Source of the DNA: PALSA-894 sp963734185 | GTDB taxonomy: Bacteria; Pseudomonadota; Alphaproteobacteria; Rhizobiales; Xanthobacteraceae | Direction: 5' to 3' | Length of the DNA: 64,000 bases | NCBI GenBank assembly: GCA_963734185.1 | Contig: CAVTGA010000002.1 | Span: 2,604,001 to 2,668,000, forward strand | In this document: one piece after another, positions 41,673 through 50,983 of the stretch | Layout of the letters: every line of letters starts with the position of its first letter | Numbering within the stretch: position 1 is the first letter of the stretch | Notes under the pieces: generated by a model | What the model was told of the DNA's origin: nothing | The model's input: the letters and a program-made list of their open reading frames with translations, nothing else | Databases searched by the model: none | Position numbers and translations under genes: made by a program

Positions 41673-43115
41673 GTGCAGAATTCAGAGAAGATCTGGCAGC
41701 TGGTCGACGCCCGCAAGGACGCCTACGAGGCGCTATCCGACCGCATCTGGGGCATGCCGGAGATCGCCTACACCGAGTACCGCTCCGCGGCCGAGCATCG
41801 CGCCATGCTGGAACAGGAGGGTTTCGCCGTCACCGGGAACGTGGCCGGCATCCCGACCGCGCTGATCGGGGAGGCGGGCGAAGGCGGGCCGGTGATCGCG
41901 ATCCTCGGCGAGTATGACGCGCTGCCCGGGCTCTCCCAGGTCGCCGGCATCGCCGAGCCGAAGGAGCTGGAGCCGGGCGGTCACGGCCACGGCTGCGGTC
42001 ACAACATGCTGGGCTCCGCCGCCCTGCTCGCCGCGACGGCGGTGAAGAACTATCTGAAATCCGCCGGCGTCAGCGGCCGCGTGCGCTATTACGGATGCCC
42101 GGCCGAGGAGGGGGGCGCCGCGAAGGCCTTCATGGTGCGCGCCGGCTGCTTCTCGGATGTCGATATCGCCATCACCTGGCACCCGTCCGCGATCAACCGC
42201 GTCGACGACGCCATGAGCCTCGCGGGCGTGCGCGTCGACTACACCTTCAAGGGCCGCGCCGCGCACGCCGCGGCGGCGCCGCACCTCGGGCGCAGCGCAC
42301 TCGACGCCGTCGAGCTCATGAATGTCGGCGTCAATTACATGCGCGAGCACATGCCGTCCGATGCGCGCATCCATTACGCCCTGATCGATGCCGGCGGCAT
42401 CGCGCCGAACGTCGTGCAGGCCAAGGCAAAAGTGCGCTACTCGATCCGCGCGCGCGACCTGCCCGGAATGAAGGTGCTGGTCGAGCGGGTCGGGAAAATC
42501 GCCGACGGCGCGGCGCTGATGACCGAGACCAAGGTGGACGTGAGGGTCATCAGCGGCGTCTCCAACCTGCTCGGCAATACGCCGCTGGAGCAGGCCATGC
42601 AGCACCAGCTCGACCGTCTCGGGCCGCCGCCGTTCGACGCCGCGGATCGGAAATACGCCGCCGAGATCCAGGCGACGCTTTCGCCGGAGGACCTCGCCTC
42701 GGCCTACGCGCGCGCCGGCGTCCCGATCAAGCAGGGTACGGCGCTGTGCGACTTCATCGTGCCCTACGGCACGCGCGGCGCGCCGATGATGGGCTCGACC
42801 GACGTCGGCGACGTGAGCTGGGTGGTGCCCACGGTGCAGGCGCGCGTCGCGACGCACGCCATCGGGACGCCCGGGCATTCGTGGCAGATCACGGCGCAAG
42901 GCAAGTCCGGACAGGCGAAGAAAGGCATGGTCAACGCCGCCAAGGTGATGGCCGGCGTGGCGGTCGACGCGCTCGGCGATCCGGCGCTGATCGCCCGCGC
43001 CAAGGCCGATCTCGCGGCGCGGACCGAGGCGAGCCCTTACGATTGCCCGCTGCCGCCCGACGCCAAGCCGCCGATCCCGCCACGTCCGGACGCCGGAACG
43101 CATCGTCGACCGTGA
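41673..43115 (+). CDS. M20-family amidohydrolase (AbgB-like)
   Basis: A 480-residue metallo-amidohydrolase. GEYDALPGLSQ and GHGHGCGHNMLG (about 88-117) carry the dinuclear metal ligands, and the catalytic Glu is in CPAEEGGAAKAFM. A dimerisation domain begins near 185 (VDYTFKGRAAHAAAAPHLGRSALDAVELMNVG). The final QITAQGKSGQAKKGMVNAAKVMAG segment is typical of p-aminobenzoyl-glutamate hydrolase subunit B. The start is a GTG with GAGGAAAA ahead of it. Its TGA overlaps the GTG of the FAD monooxygenase gene. Confidence 0.9.
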   Translation: MQNSEKIWQLVDARKDAYEALSDRIWGMPEIAYTEYRSAAEHRAMLEQEGFAVTGNVAGIPTALIGEAGEGGPVIAILGEYDALPGLSQVAGIAEPKELEPGGHGHGCGHNMLGSAALLAATAVKNYLKSAGVSGRVRYYGCPAEEGGAAKAFMVRAGCFSDVDIAITWHPSAINRVDDAMSLAGVRVDYTFKGRAAHAAAAPHLGRSALDAVELMNVGVNYMREHMPSDARIHYALIDAGGIAPNVVQAKAKVRYSIRARDLPGMKVLVERVGKIADGAALMTETKVDVRVISGVSNLLGNTPLEQAMQHQLDRLGPPPFDAADRKYAAEIQATLSPEDLASAYARAGVPIKQGTALCDFIVPYGTRGAPMMGSTDVGDVSWVVPTVQARVATHAIGTPGHSWQITAQGKSGQAKKGMVNAAKVMAGVAVDALGDPALIARAKADLAARTEASPYDCPLPPDAKPPIPPRPDAGTHRRP

Positions 43116-44353
43116 GCCGCCACGCCCTGATCATCGGCGGCTCGCTCGGTGGGCTGTTCGCCGCGCACCTGCTGCGCGCGGCAGGCTGGCGCGTCGACGT
43201 GTTCGAGCGCAGCGCCGAGGACCTGGCCGGACGCGGCCTCGGCCTCGGCACGCACGACGCGATGATCGCGGTGCTGCGGCGCATCGGGATCGACGTCGAT
43301 ACGCCGCTCGGCGTCGCGACGCATTCCTACCTCTGGCTCGATGCGTCGGGCGGCATCAACGGCGACGTGCCGCTGCCGCGGGTGATGACCGCCTGGGCAC
43401 GGCTCTATCGTCCGCTCAAGGACGCCTTGCCGGCGCAATGCTATCACTCCGGAAAGGCGCTCGTTCGCGTCGAGCAGGGCGACAGCGGCGTCACCGCGCT
43501 GTTCGCCGACGGCACGCGTGCGTCCGGCCACCTGCTGGTGGGCGCGGACGGCGCGCGTTCCGCGCTGCGCGCGCAGATGCTGCCGCAGGCGCGGCCCGAA
43601 TACGCGGGCTACGTCGCCTGGCGCGCGCTGCTGGCGGAGAAAGACGTCGCGCCCGCCGACCGCGAACTGCTGTTCACCCGCAACTCGTTCTGCATTCCCG
43701 ACGGCGAACTGCTGGTGTCGTATCCGGTGCCGGCGCGCGACGGCGACCTCAGGCCGGGAAAGCGCGACTACAACATCGTGTGGTATCGGCCGGTCGACCA
43801 GGCCGCCCTGACCGACCTCAACACCGACGCGTCGGGCCAGCGCCACGAGCAGATCCCGCCGCCGCTGATCCGCCCCGACGTCACCGCCGCCGTGAAGGCC
43901 GCCGGCCGCGCGCTGCTCGCGCCGTGCCTCGCGGACATCATCGAGCGCACCACGCGGCCGTCGTTCCAGGCGATCTACGATCTGACCTCGCCGCGGCTGG
44001 TGTTCGGCCGCGCCGCGCTGCTCGGCGACGCGGCGTTCGTGGCGCGGCCGCATGTCGGCGCCGGCGTCACCAAGGCCGGGCTCGATGCCGCGTGCCTTGC
44101 CGACGCGCTTGCCGCAAACGGCGACATCGACGCGGCGCTGGCGCATTACGGTCGCACGCGAAAGGAGGCCGGCGACTGGATCGTCGCGCGTGGGCGCTCC
44201 TTCGGTGAGGCCTGCATCGGCGGAGAGAAATCGCGCAGCCGATCGCTCGCGCACGCGCAACGCGCCGCGCGGGCCTGGCGTGAATATTTGGAAATGCCCG
44301 GGCAGATCCGCGAGTGGGGACAACAGGCGTTGTCCGGTGCGCGGGTAGGTTAG
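43112..44353 (+). CDS. FAD-dependent monooxygenase (aromatic hydroxylase type)
   Basis: A 413-residue flavoprotein. The GxGxxG-type motif IIGGSLGGLFAAHLLRAAGWRVDVFER is at residues 7-33, the DG motif is LLVGADGARSALR, and the GD motif is ALLGDAAFVARPHVGAGVTKAGLDAACLADAL. These fit the salicylate / 2,6-dihydroxypyridine hydroxylase group. It starts at GTG, overlapping the amidohydrolase stop by four bases, so the amidohydrolase may release its substrate. Its 3' end overlaps the convergent oxidoreductase gene by four bases. Confidence 0.88.
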   Translation: MSRHALIIGGSLGGLFAAHLLRAAGWRVDVFERSAEDLAGRGLGLGTHDAMIAVLRRIGIDVDTPLGVATHSYLWLDASGGINGDVPLPRVMTAWARLYRPLKDALPAQCYHSGKALVRVEQGDSGVTALFADGTRASGHLLVGADGARSALRAQMLPQARPEYAGYVAWRALLAEKDVAPADRELLFTRNSFCIPDGELLVSYPVPARDGDLRPGKRDYNIVWYRPVDQAALTDLNTDASGQRHEQIPPPLIRPDVTAAVKAAGRALLAPCLADIIERTTRPSFQAIYDLTSPRLVFGRAALLGDAAFVARPHVGAGVTKAGLDAACLADALAANGDIDAALAHYGRTRKEAGDWIVARGRSFGEACIGGEKSRSRSLAHAQRAARAWREYLEMPGQIREWGQQALSGARVG

Positions 44354-45711
44354 AGCTGCCCGCCGTCGCCCCATTGGTCGAGCAGGGCGCAATACCCAGC
44401 GTCCTGGTAGCGCGACAGCAGGAAGGCCGGCGCATAGTCGGGCAGCGCGGCCTCCAGGATGTGCCGGGCAACAAGTTCGCCGCCGGCGCACGAGGCCATC
44501 ACGCCGAAGCCGGAGAACGCCCCCGAGATGTAGGCGCCCTCGACCGGCAGCGGGCCGATGAGCGGACGGTTCTCGCGCGTCTTGATGTAGTAGCCGCCGT
44601 CGACGTAAGGCCGCGCGGCCGTGCCGATGTAGGCCTTCAGCGCCGGCACCATGGTCGCCATGCCGCGCAGCACGATCTCGGCGTAGTGCGGCTCGTCCGG
44701 CAGCGGGAAGACGAGATCGGCCGCGCCGCCGTGATGGTTGAACAAGGCGACAATCGTCGCGGCACCGTCGGGCCGCCCGTGGGCACCGGCGGGAAATTTC
44801 TCGAGCAGCCAGCGCGCCTCGTCGTCCGCGGCGAGCGCCGCGCGCTCCTCCTCGCTCCACGGCAGGTACTGCTCGTCGAGCCAGATCAGCATCGGCGCCG
44901 CGCGCATCACGCCGAGCGTATCGGGCAGGCTGATCTTGAAATGGCGCTCGGCGGCGATCGGCAGCTCGACGCCGAGCAACCTTGCGATCTCCCTCTGCAT
45001 CGGGCCGGCGGCCGACACAAAGTGAGTTGCCGCAAGCATCTGTCGTTCGCCGGCGCGTTCGATGTGCACGGCGCGCACCCGGTTCCCGGCCGTATCGAAG
45101 CCGACCACTTCGCCGCGCAGGAGCTTCACGCCGTGCTCGCGCGCGACCTCCAGCATCGCCATGCCGAGCTGCTGCGCGCTGAGCCAGCCGGCGCGCCGCG
45201 CGTGCGCCACCGCCACGGTCTCGGGCGCCAGATACGGAAAATGCCGGCGGATGAGGCTCGCCTCGGTGATGACGTCCGCTCCGGTCAAGGGAAAATCGAA
45301 GCCACGCTCGGGCGAAGGCACGTAGTGGCTCAAGGCGGTATCATGGATGCGCGCCGGTCCGCTGCCCATCGCCTCGGCCTGCGTGGCCATGGCCGCAAGG
45401 AAGGGGATCTTGGCGGCATCGGCGGTCGCGAACAGGTAGCCGCGGCGGTTCAGGTTGATGCGGTTGCCGGTCGCGCGCGCGATCCCTTCGATCAGATCGA
45501 TGCTGCGGTTCATGAAGGCGGTCATGGTCCAGTCGGGGCCGGGCCACCAGTTGCGGTAGGCTTCGGTCGACTTGTCCGAGGTGAGCGAGAGCGGGTTGGC
45601 CTGCTCGACGATGGTCACCTCGGCCAGGCCGTGCTCGACCGCGAGCGCATAGGCCGCGGCGACTCCTGCGATGCCTGCGCCGCAGATGACGACCTTCGGC
45701 GAGCCGGCCAT
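44350..45711 (-). CDS. FAD-binding oxidoreductase (DadA/glycine oxidase-like)
   Basis: A 453-residue DAO-family flavoenzyme. The dinucleotide motif VVICGAGIAGVAAAYALA is at residues 7-24. The mid-region RAGWLSAQQLGMAMLEVAREHGVKLLRGEVVGF and the C-terminal TARPYVDGGYYIKTRENRPLIGPLPVEGAYISGAFSGFGVM show the FAD-binding end. It probably oxidises an amino or imino acid. It lies six bases after the Bug-type binding-protein gene's stop side, on the same strand as that gene and the exonuclease. Confidence 0.88.
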   Translation of the reverse strand: MAGSPKVVICGAGIAGVAAAYALAVEHGLAEVTIVEQANPLSLTSDKSTEAYRNWWPGPDWTMTAFMNRSIDLIEGIARATGNRINLNRRGYLFATADAAKIPFLAAMATQAEAMGSGPARIHDTALSHYVPSPERGFDFPLTGADVITEASLIRRHFPYLAPETVAVAHARRAGWLSAQQLGMAMLEVAREHGVKLLRGEVVGFDTAGNRVRAVHIERAGERQMLAATHFVSAAGPMQREIARLLGVELPIAAERHFKISLPDTLGVMRAAPMLIWLDEQYLPWSEEERAALAADDEARWLLEKFPAGAHGRPDGAATIVALFNHHGGAADLVFPLPDEPHYAEIVLRGMATMVPALKAYIGTAARPYVDGGYYIKTRENRPLIGPLPVEGAYISGAFSGFGVMASCAGGELVARHILEAALPDYAPAFLLSRYQDAGYCALLDQWGDGGQL

Positions 45712-45717
45712 GCGCGG

Positions 45718-46683
45718 TCAGATCTTGGCGATCTTCGCGTCCTCGATGACCTTGCGCCACTTGGCGATCTCCGCCTTGATGTAGGCGGCAAACTCGGCCG
45801 AGGTGATGCCCGAGGGCTCGAAGCCGCTCGCCAGCACCTTCTCCTTCACGTCGGGCAGCGCCAGGATCGCGGCGATCTCACGCTGCAGCAGGTCGACGAT
45901 GTCCTTCGGCGTAGCGGCCGGCACGAGCACGCCCTGCATGGTCTCCGCCTCCTGATCCTTCACGCCGAGCTCGTCCAAGGTCGGAACGTCGGGCAGCGCG
46001 GAGGAGCGCTTGGGCGCCGTGATGGCGAGCGCGCGCAGCCTGCCCTCCTTGATCAGGGCGGTGGCCGGCGGGATCGCCTGGAACGAGAGCGGCGTGTGGC
46101 CGGCGACCACCGCCTGGATCGCCGGAGTGCCGCCCCCGAAAGGCACGACCAGCAGGTCGAGCTTGAAAGCCTGCTTGAACAGCTCGATCGAGAGGTGCGG
46201 TGTCGTGCCGATGCCGGGCGAGGCGATGTTGTACTTGGACGGGTCGGCCTTGATCAGCTCGACCAGCTCCTTCACCGAGCGCGCCGGGATGCTCGGATTG
46301 ACGATCAGCGCATTCGGCGCGCCGGCGGCCTTGGTGACGGGCACGAAGTCCTTGTCGGGATCGTACGGCACCTTGTTGTAGAGGCTGGGGTTGACCACGT
46401 AGCTCGAGGACACGAACAGGATGGTGTAGCCGTCGCCCGCCGCCCTGGCGGCGTTGCCCATCCCGATGTTGCCGCCGGCCCCGGGCTGGTTCTCCACGAT
46501 GAACTGCTGCCCGAGCCGTTCCGACAGCTTCTGGCCGATCAGGCGCGCCATCACGTCGGTCGGCCCGCCGGCCGGGAACGGCACGATGATGCGCACGAGC
46601 CGGTTCGGATAGCCCTGCGCGAATGCCGCGCCGGCGACGAGGAGTGTCGCGCAGAATGCAGCGATGCGCACGATCGCGGTCAT
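45718..46683 (-). CDS. Bug family tripartite tricarboxylate transporter substrate-binding protein
   Basis: A 321-residue exported protein with the signal peptide MTAIVRIAAFCATLLVAGAAFAQ. YPNRLVRIIVPFPAGGPTDVMARLIGQKLSERLGQQFIVENQPGAGGNIG (about 25-75) is the defining Bug/TctC pattern. No TctA/TctB genes are nearby, as is usual for the family. Its ATG overlaps the TGA of the exonuclease gene (ATGA). The ligand is unknown, possibly the substrate of the neighbouring oxidoreductase. Confidence 0.92.
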   Translation of the reverse strand: MTAIVRIAAFCATLLVAGAAFAQGYPNRLVRIIVPFPAGGPTDVMARLIGQKLSERLGQQFIVENQPGAGGNIGMGNAARAAGDGYTILFVSSSYVVNPSLYNKVPYDPDKDFVPVTKAAGAPNALIVNPSIPARSVKELVELIKADPSKYNIASPGIGTTPHLSIELFKQAFKLDLLVVPFGGGTPAIQAVVAGHTPLSFQAIPPATALIKEGRLRALAITAPKRSSALPDVPTLDELGVKDQEAETMQGVLVPAATPKDIVDLLQREIAAILALPDVKEKVLASGFEPSGITSAEFAAYIKAEIAKWRKVIEDAKIAKI

Positions 46684-47519
46684 TGATCTTCCCTCCCGGT
46701 GTTGCGGCGCTTGGGCGCGCGCATTGACTTTGTAGCCCGGATCGAGCCGGTTTGCAGCCGTACCCAGGCCGGAGCGTGATCGCTGGCATTGGGTTTGCCG
46801 CGCACCCAGCGGTCGACGCCGGCGTCCTCGATCCGCCGCGCGAGATCGGGGCTGAGCAGCAGATGATCGATGCGCAGGCCTTTGTCCTTGGGCCAGCGGT
46901 TCCGCATGTAGTCCCAGAACGTATACATCGGCTCGTCCGGGTGGAGAGACCGAACGGCATCGAGCCAGCCCTGCTTGACGATGTTGCGGAACGCGGCGTG
47001 GCTCTCCGGTTGAACCAGCGCGTCGTCGTCCCACGAATTGGTCGGATAGATATCCTGCTCGGTCGGCACGACGTTATAGTCGCCGGCGAGCACGACCGGC
47101 GCCCCCGACTTGAGCAGCTTGCGCGCATGCCGCGCCAGGCGCGCGAGCCACGCGAGCTTGTAGGCGAATTTCGGTCCCGGCTGCGGGTTGCCGTTCGGCC
47201 CGTACAGGCAGGCGACGAGGATCCCGTTCACCGCGGCTTCGACGTAGCGGCTCTGCGTATCGTCCGGATCGCCCGGCAGGTCGGTGCGGGTCACGATCGG
47301 CTGCGCGCCGCGCGCCAGGATCGCCACGCCGTTCCAGGTCTTCTGTCCGCGCCACACCGCGCCGTAGCCGGCCTGCTCGATCGCGGCGCGCGGGAAATCA
47401 TTCTGCGCCGATTTCAGCTCCTGCAGGCACGCCACGTCGGGCCTCTCTGCCGCAAGCCAGTCCAACAGGTTGGGCAGGCGGCGATTGATGTTGTTGATAT
47501 TGAATGTGGCGATCTTCAT
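46680..47519 (-). CDS. xth: Exodeoxyribonuclease III
   Basis: A 279-residue Mg-dependent AP endonuclease/3'-5' exonuclease of base-excision repair. The start MKIATFNINNINRRLPNLLDWL, the metal-binding Glu in CLQELK, LAGDYNVVPTEQDIYPT, MYTFWDYMRNRWPKDKGLRIDHLLLSPDL and the catalytic SDHAPAWV are all present. The C-terminus has about 20 extra residues beyond the usual end. Its first 223 bases are duplicated at 49586-49808. It now lies 54 bases behind a large membrane-protein gene. Confidence 0.94.
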   Translation of the reverse strand: MKIATFNINNINRRLPNLLDWLAAERPDVACLQELKSAQNDFPRAAIEQAGYGAVWRGQKTWNGVAILARGAQPIVTRTDLPGDPDDTQSRYVEAAVNGILVACLYGPNGNPQPGPKFAYKLAWLARLARHARKLLKSGAPVVLAGDYNVVPTEQDIYPTNSWDDDALVQPESHAAFRNIVKQGWLDAVRSLHPDEPMYTFWDYMRNRWPKDKGLRIDHLLLSPDLARRIEDAGVDRWVRGKPNASDHAPAWVRLQTGSIRATKSMRAPKRRNTGREDQ

Positions 47520-47573
47520 CGGCCGTGGAGTAGCTCTTGCGTATCCGCCGACGATACCCTCCCGGCTTGGCGG

Positions 47574-49310
47574 CTACTTTTTCGGGATGATCGACAGCGT
47601 GCGTGATGGCGGCGCGGCTCCGCTCGCGACTGCATCCGAGGGATGGCCGATGGTGAAGTCCGAATTCCGCGAAGGTTGCGGCAGGGGGCGCGGGTTGCCT
47701 GCGACAGCGATTGCGCGCGCACTCCAATACAGGTTGGGGCCGAACCGGCGCAGGAGTTCGGCGCGCGCGAACGTGGCAAAGTGCGGGTCGGCTGTGTCGA
47801 CTGTTATGGACTTCCCGCGCGCCTCGACCTCGATCCGATCCGCCATCTCCTGCGAGAAAATATAGATTTCCCACGCATGCCAGCTCATCGAGTGCGCAAT
47901 CAATACTGCGCGTGGGGCGCGGATGATAACAAACACCACAATGAGCGCGGCCAGTACAATGGTGGAACGAACGGATCGTTCCGCCGCCACTGCGCTGTCC
48001 AGCACCATGATCCCGCCGCATAGGGCTGTGACATAGAATATCGTGACGAATTGCAACGTCGCGTGAATGGCGTTTGCCGTCATCAAAGCGGCCAACAACA
48101 CGAGCGGCCCGGCGAGAAATCCGATCGCAGGCACGGTCTTATGCCGAATGGCGGTGGCCAGCAGTGCCGTCCACAGCAGCACAGCAACGACGGCGACGAC
48201 CAGATCGGCCCCTGCCCAGGCCGATAGGATCTGCCATTGCCATTGCGGCTGTATGTCGAGCGCAACGGGTAGAAGCGCGCTCCAGGGCAGCACATACGCA
48301 GGATACATGCCGCTCCAGACTCGCGCAAATGCGCCACTTGATGCAACCGCCACCAGCAACGCGAAGCCGACCGCGATTGTGCGGTCGGTCAGCGAATGCC
48401 GATCGTGCGCTGCCGCGAGCGCCAGCAGGTAGGGAACGCATAGAATCGCGATCAGAAAGGCCGTCGCGATTCCATAGTGCAATGCACCTGCGGCGACCGC
48501 CAACGAGGAGAGGATCAGCATGCACAGGGGCGTCGTCGGTCCAAGCATCAACAGAGCCGCGATCAGCACCGCCATGGGGTAGGAAAGAATTTTGCCGAGA
48601 TAGCCGCCTCTGGCGAGATCGATCGCACTTGAGAACGCCAAGCCAACAACAAGCACGAGAAGCGTCGGGCGTCGCTGCGCGATCGCGCCGGCCACCCCTA
48701 GCACGAACGCCGTCCAACCTACGGCCGTCACCAACTCGTAGCTGAACACCGCCGGGCGCTGCACCAGCAGCGAAACGAAGGCAAGAAATGAGAAGGCCCC
48801 AAACCGCGGCTCGGTTTCCACTAGATTTCGAGGCACATCCTCATAGTACGCGGTGCTCGGCGTTAGAAGTTCTTTGGTGCGATGCGCGCGCATCCAGTCC
48901 GCGGTCTGCGCGTAGTTCATCTGATCAGTGCCGCCGCCCGCCCATATTGCCGGAGATCCTGCCTTGATCGTGGCGGCGCAATGAACAGACACGCTCAGCA
49001 CAGCTATCGCGAGGGTGAGGAGCAGACAGAACTGCGTCGACGGGCGCGGCTCGTCGGCGGAAGGCATCAGCGCCGACGCGATTGTGAGCGCAGTCGCACC
49101 TGCGACCGTGAGTGTCGCCGCGGTCGAGAAGGGCAGGCCCAGGATGCCGTATCCGACGGCTATCCCGAGCGAGACCACGGCGATGCCGGCCATTGGCGCC
49201 ATCAAGGCGCCGAAGGGGCGCTTGAACGGCCGCACCGCGAACCCTCCCATGACAGCCAATACGGCGAGGAGAGCGACTGTCCGGAGGAATTCTTGCGCGA
49301 AGATCACCAC
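47574..49310 (-). CDS. Large multi-pass membrane protein of unknown function
   Basis: A 578-residue protein with about 12 hydrophobic segments: LLAVLAVMGGFAVRPF, IAVVSLGIAVGYGILGL, LLLTLAIAVLSVSVHC, YPMAVLIAALLMLG, LVVAVVAVLLWTALLAT and others. A large loop after segment four (GGGTDQMNYAQTADWMRAHRTKELLTPSTAYYEDVPRN) is followed by ETEPRFGAF. A soluble C-terminal tail has SITVDTADPHFATFARAELLRRFG. The layout resembles GT-C glycosyltransferases or O-antigen ligase-like proteins, but no signature is decisive. It occupies the segment inserted between the AI-2E transporter and intact xth. Confidence 0.7.
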   Translation of the reverse strand: MVIFAQEFLRTVALLAVLAVMGGFAVRPFKRPFGALMAPMAGIAVVSLGIAVGYGILGLPFSTAATLTVAGATALTIASALMPSADEPRPSTQFCLLLTLAIAVLSVSVHCAATIKAGSPAIWAGGGTDQMNYAQTADWMRAHRTKELLTPSTAYYEDVPRNLVETEPRFGAFSFLAFVSLLVQRPAVFSYELVTAVGWTAFVLGVAGAIAQRRPTLLVLVVGLAFSSAIDLARGGYLGKILSYPMAVLIAALLMLGPTTPLCMLILSSLAVAAGALHYGIATAFLIAILCVPYLLALAAAHDRHSLTDRTIAVGFALLVAVASSGAFARVWSGMYPAYVLPWSALLPVALDIQPQWQWQILSAWAGADLVVAVVAVLLWTALLATAIRHKTVPAIGFLAGPLVLLAALMTANAIHATLQFVTIFYVTALCGGIMVLDSAVAAERSVRSTIVLAALIVVFVIIRAPRAVLIAHSMSWHAWEIYIFSQEMADRIEVEARGKSITVDTADPHFATFARAELLRRFGPNLYWSARAIAVAGNPRPLPQPSRNSDFTIGHPSDAVASGAAPPSRTLSIIPKK

Positions 49311-49410
49311 CCACCCGTCGCGTCGTAGCGCACGGGACGCTACCGGACGCCGGTGCAGGGATCAAGGAATTCAGGACTCGCCGACTACGGCGCTCGTGGG
49401 TCGACGCGGG

Positions 49411-49585
49411 CTACGATCGAATGCGATCGATCCAATGTACAAGCGCATCGAGCACCTCGGCGCGTACCTCCGCGTCCTTCCGTCCGGTGCGCGCCGGGAC
49501 ATGGAACAAATGATCGGCGTGCTCAAATAGTTTGAGCGTCGCGCGTTGGCCGAGCGCCTTGCACACCGGCTCGAGTTGAACGAGG
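49411..49585 (-). pseudogene. C-terminal fragment of an alpha/beta hydrolase
   Basis: Minus-strand frame ending at 49411 reads LVQLEPVCKALGQRATLKLF, EHADHLFHVPARTGRKDAE and VRAEVLDALVHWIDRI then stop. The ADHLFHVP histidine block and final DALVHWID are typical of the 3' end of Tex30/KANL3-type hydrolases. No 5' part exists: at 49586 the sequence switches into the exonuclease duplicate in a different frame. Confidence 0.65.
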
Positions 49586-49808
49586 TCGGCTGCGCGCCGC
49601 GCGCCAGGATTGCCACGCCGTTCCAGGTCTTCTGTCCGCGCCACGCCGCGCCGTAGCCGGCCTGCTCGATCGCGGCGCGCGGGAAATCATTCTGCGCCGA
49701 TTTCAGCTCCTGCAGGCACGCCACGTCGGGCCTCTCTGCCGCAAGCCAGTCCAACAGGTTGGGCAGGCGGCGATTGACATTGTTGACGTTGAAGGTCGCG
49801 ATCTTCAT
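49586..49808 (-). pseudogene. Duplicated 5' end of exodeoxyribonuclease III gene
   Basis: These 223 bases align without gaps to 47297-47519, with about eight mismatches by eye. They encode the first 74 residues of Xth (MKIATFNVNNVNRRLPNLL...) with only conservative changes, then run out of frame into the hydrolase fragment. The ATG overlaps the TGA of the AI-2E transporter gene (ATGA), so this was probably the original coupled position of xth. Confidence 0.88.
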
Positions 49809-50983
49809 TTTCGATCGGCGGAATTCACGCGCGAACCGGCCGCGGCGGTGCCGATCCACTCGCGCCACACCGCCCAGAACGCGGCGAGGATCATGGGGCC
49901 GAGGAACAGCCCGATCAGGCCGAAGACCTGCAGACCGCCGAAGATTCCGATCAGCGCCAGGAGGAACGGCAGGCGGGCGCGGCTGCCGACCAGCGCCGGC
50001 CACACGAAAATATCGCCGATCAGCATCACCACGGCGCCGAAGCCGAACACCCCCGCGGCCGCCAAGGGGCTCCCGCCCTGGAGCACGAGCAGCAGCGCCG
50101 CGGCGCTGAACACCACCCAGGCGCCGAGCGGCACCATGGCGAACGCCATGGTCACGAGACTGAACAGCAGCGGATTGGGCACGCCGGCGATCACATAGGC
50201 CGCGCCGATGAGCAGGCCTTCCATCACCGCCACCGCGACCGTGCCGTTCACCGTGCCCTGCACGGTCTCGACCGTGCGGCTCGCGAGCCGCTCGCCCGGC
50301 TGGCCGAACAGGTGATCGGCGGCGTCGAGCACGCGATTGCCGATCCAGGCGCCGTCGCGCAGCAGCGCGAACAGCGCGGCGAGCGCGATGAAGAACAGGA
50401 ACAACCGGTGCAGCGCCTGGACGCCGAGCGCGCGGCTCAAGGTGGCGCTGCTCTCCTTGTCGGGCTCGCCGCCGAGCAGCGCGGTCACGCCCCGCGGGTT
50501 GCTCAGATTGGCGCTCCACCAATGCGTTGCGTGCTCGCCGAGCGGCAGCTGAGCAAGCCACGGCGGCGCGGGAATCCCGCTCTGCCGCACATGCGTCACG
50601 TATTGGGCGATGGCCTGGCTCTCCTGCGCCGCCTGATGCAGCGCGAGCGCGACCGGAATGAACAGCACGATGCCGACGAGGAGCGTGAACATCAGGGGCG
50701 CCCACACCTTCGTGCGCGCGCCCGGCATGCGCGCGGTGAAGCGCCGGTAGGCGGGCCAGATGGTCACGGCGATCACGCCGGCCCAGGCGAGCGGGGCGAG
50801 GAAATCCTGCGCCACCCACAGCGCGAGCAGCACGAGCGCGAGCGCCAGCGCGACGCGGGCGCGCCGCCGTCCTGCGTCGTCGATCGCGAGCGGCGCGCTT
50901 CTCGTCAACGGCTTTGGACGTGGGGCGGTTGGCCATTCAACGACTCGTTCGCGCGGCACGCATTCAATCCGCGCCGGTCGCAT
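49805..50983 (-). CDS. AI-2E family transporter
   Basis: A 392-residue inner-membrane protein with about eight helices: VALALALVLLALWVAQDFLAPLAWAGVIAVTIWPAY, a long central loop (residues about 115-200), then LHRLFLFFIALAALFALLRDG, and PNPLLFSLVTMAFAMVPLGAWVVF, AVVMLIGDIFVWPALVGSRARLPFLLALIGIFGGLQVFGLIGLFLGPMILA. The PxxF(L)G family end is clear. Members export diverse small molecules; autoinducer-2 is only the historical name. The ATG with GGAG ahead is used; an upstream start would add a 48-residue tail. Confidence 0.88.
   Translation of the reverse strand: MRPARIECVPRERVVEWPTAPRPKPLTRSAPLAIDDAGRRRARVALALALVLLALWVAQDFLAPLAWAGVIAVTIWPAYRRFTARMPGARTKVWAPLMFTLLVGIVLFIPVALALHQAAQESQAIAQYVTHVRQSGIPAPPWLAQLPLGEHATHWWSANLSNPRGVTALLGGEPDKESSATLSRALGVQALHRLFLFFIALAALFALLRDGAWIGNRVLDAADHLFGQPGERLASRTVETVQGTVNGTVAVAVMEGLLIGAAYVIAGVPNPLLFSLVTMAFAMVPLGAWVVFSAAALLLVLQGGSPLAAAGVFGFGAVVMLIGDIFVWPALVGSRARLPFLLALIGIFGGLQVFGLIGLFLGPMILAAFWAVWREWIGTAAAGSRVNSADRK

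Noticed and set aside
49371..50936. 521-codon frame fusing exonuclease start with AI-2E antisense-frame sequence
   Set aside because: It is a chance fusion of the duplicated xth fragment with an out-of-frame reading of the transporter gene.
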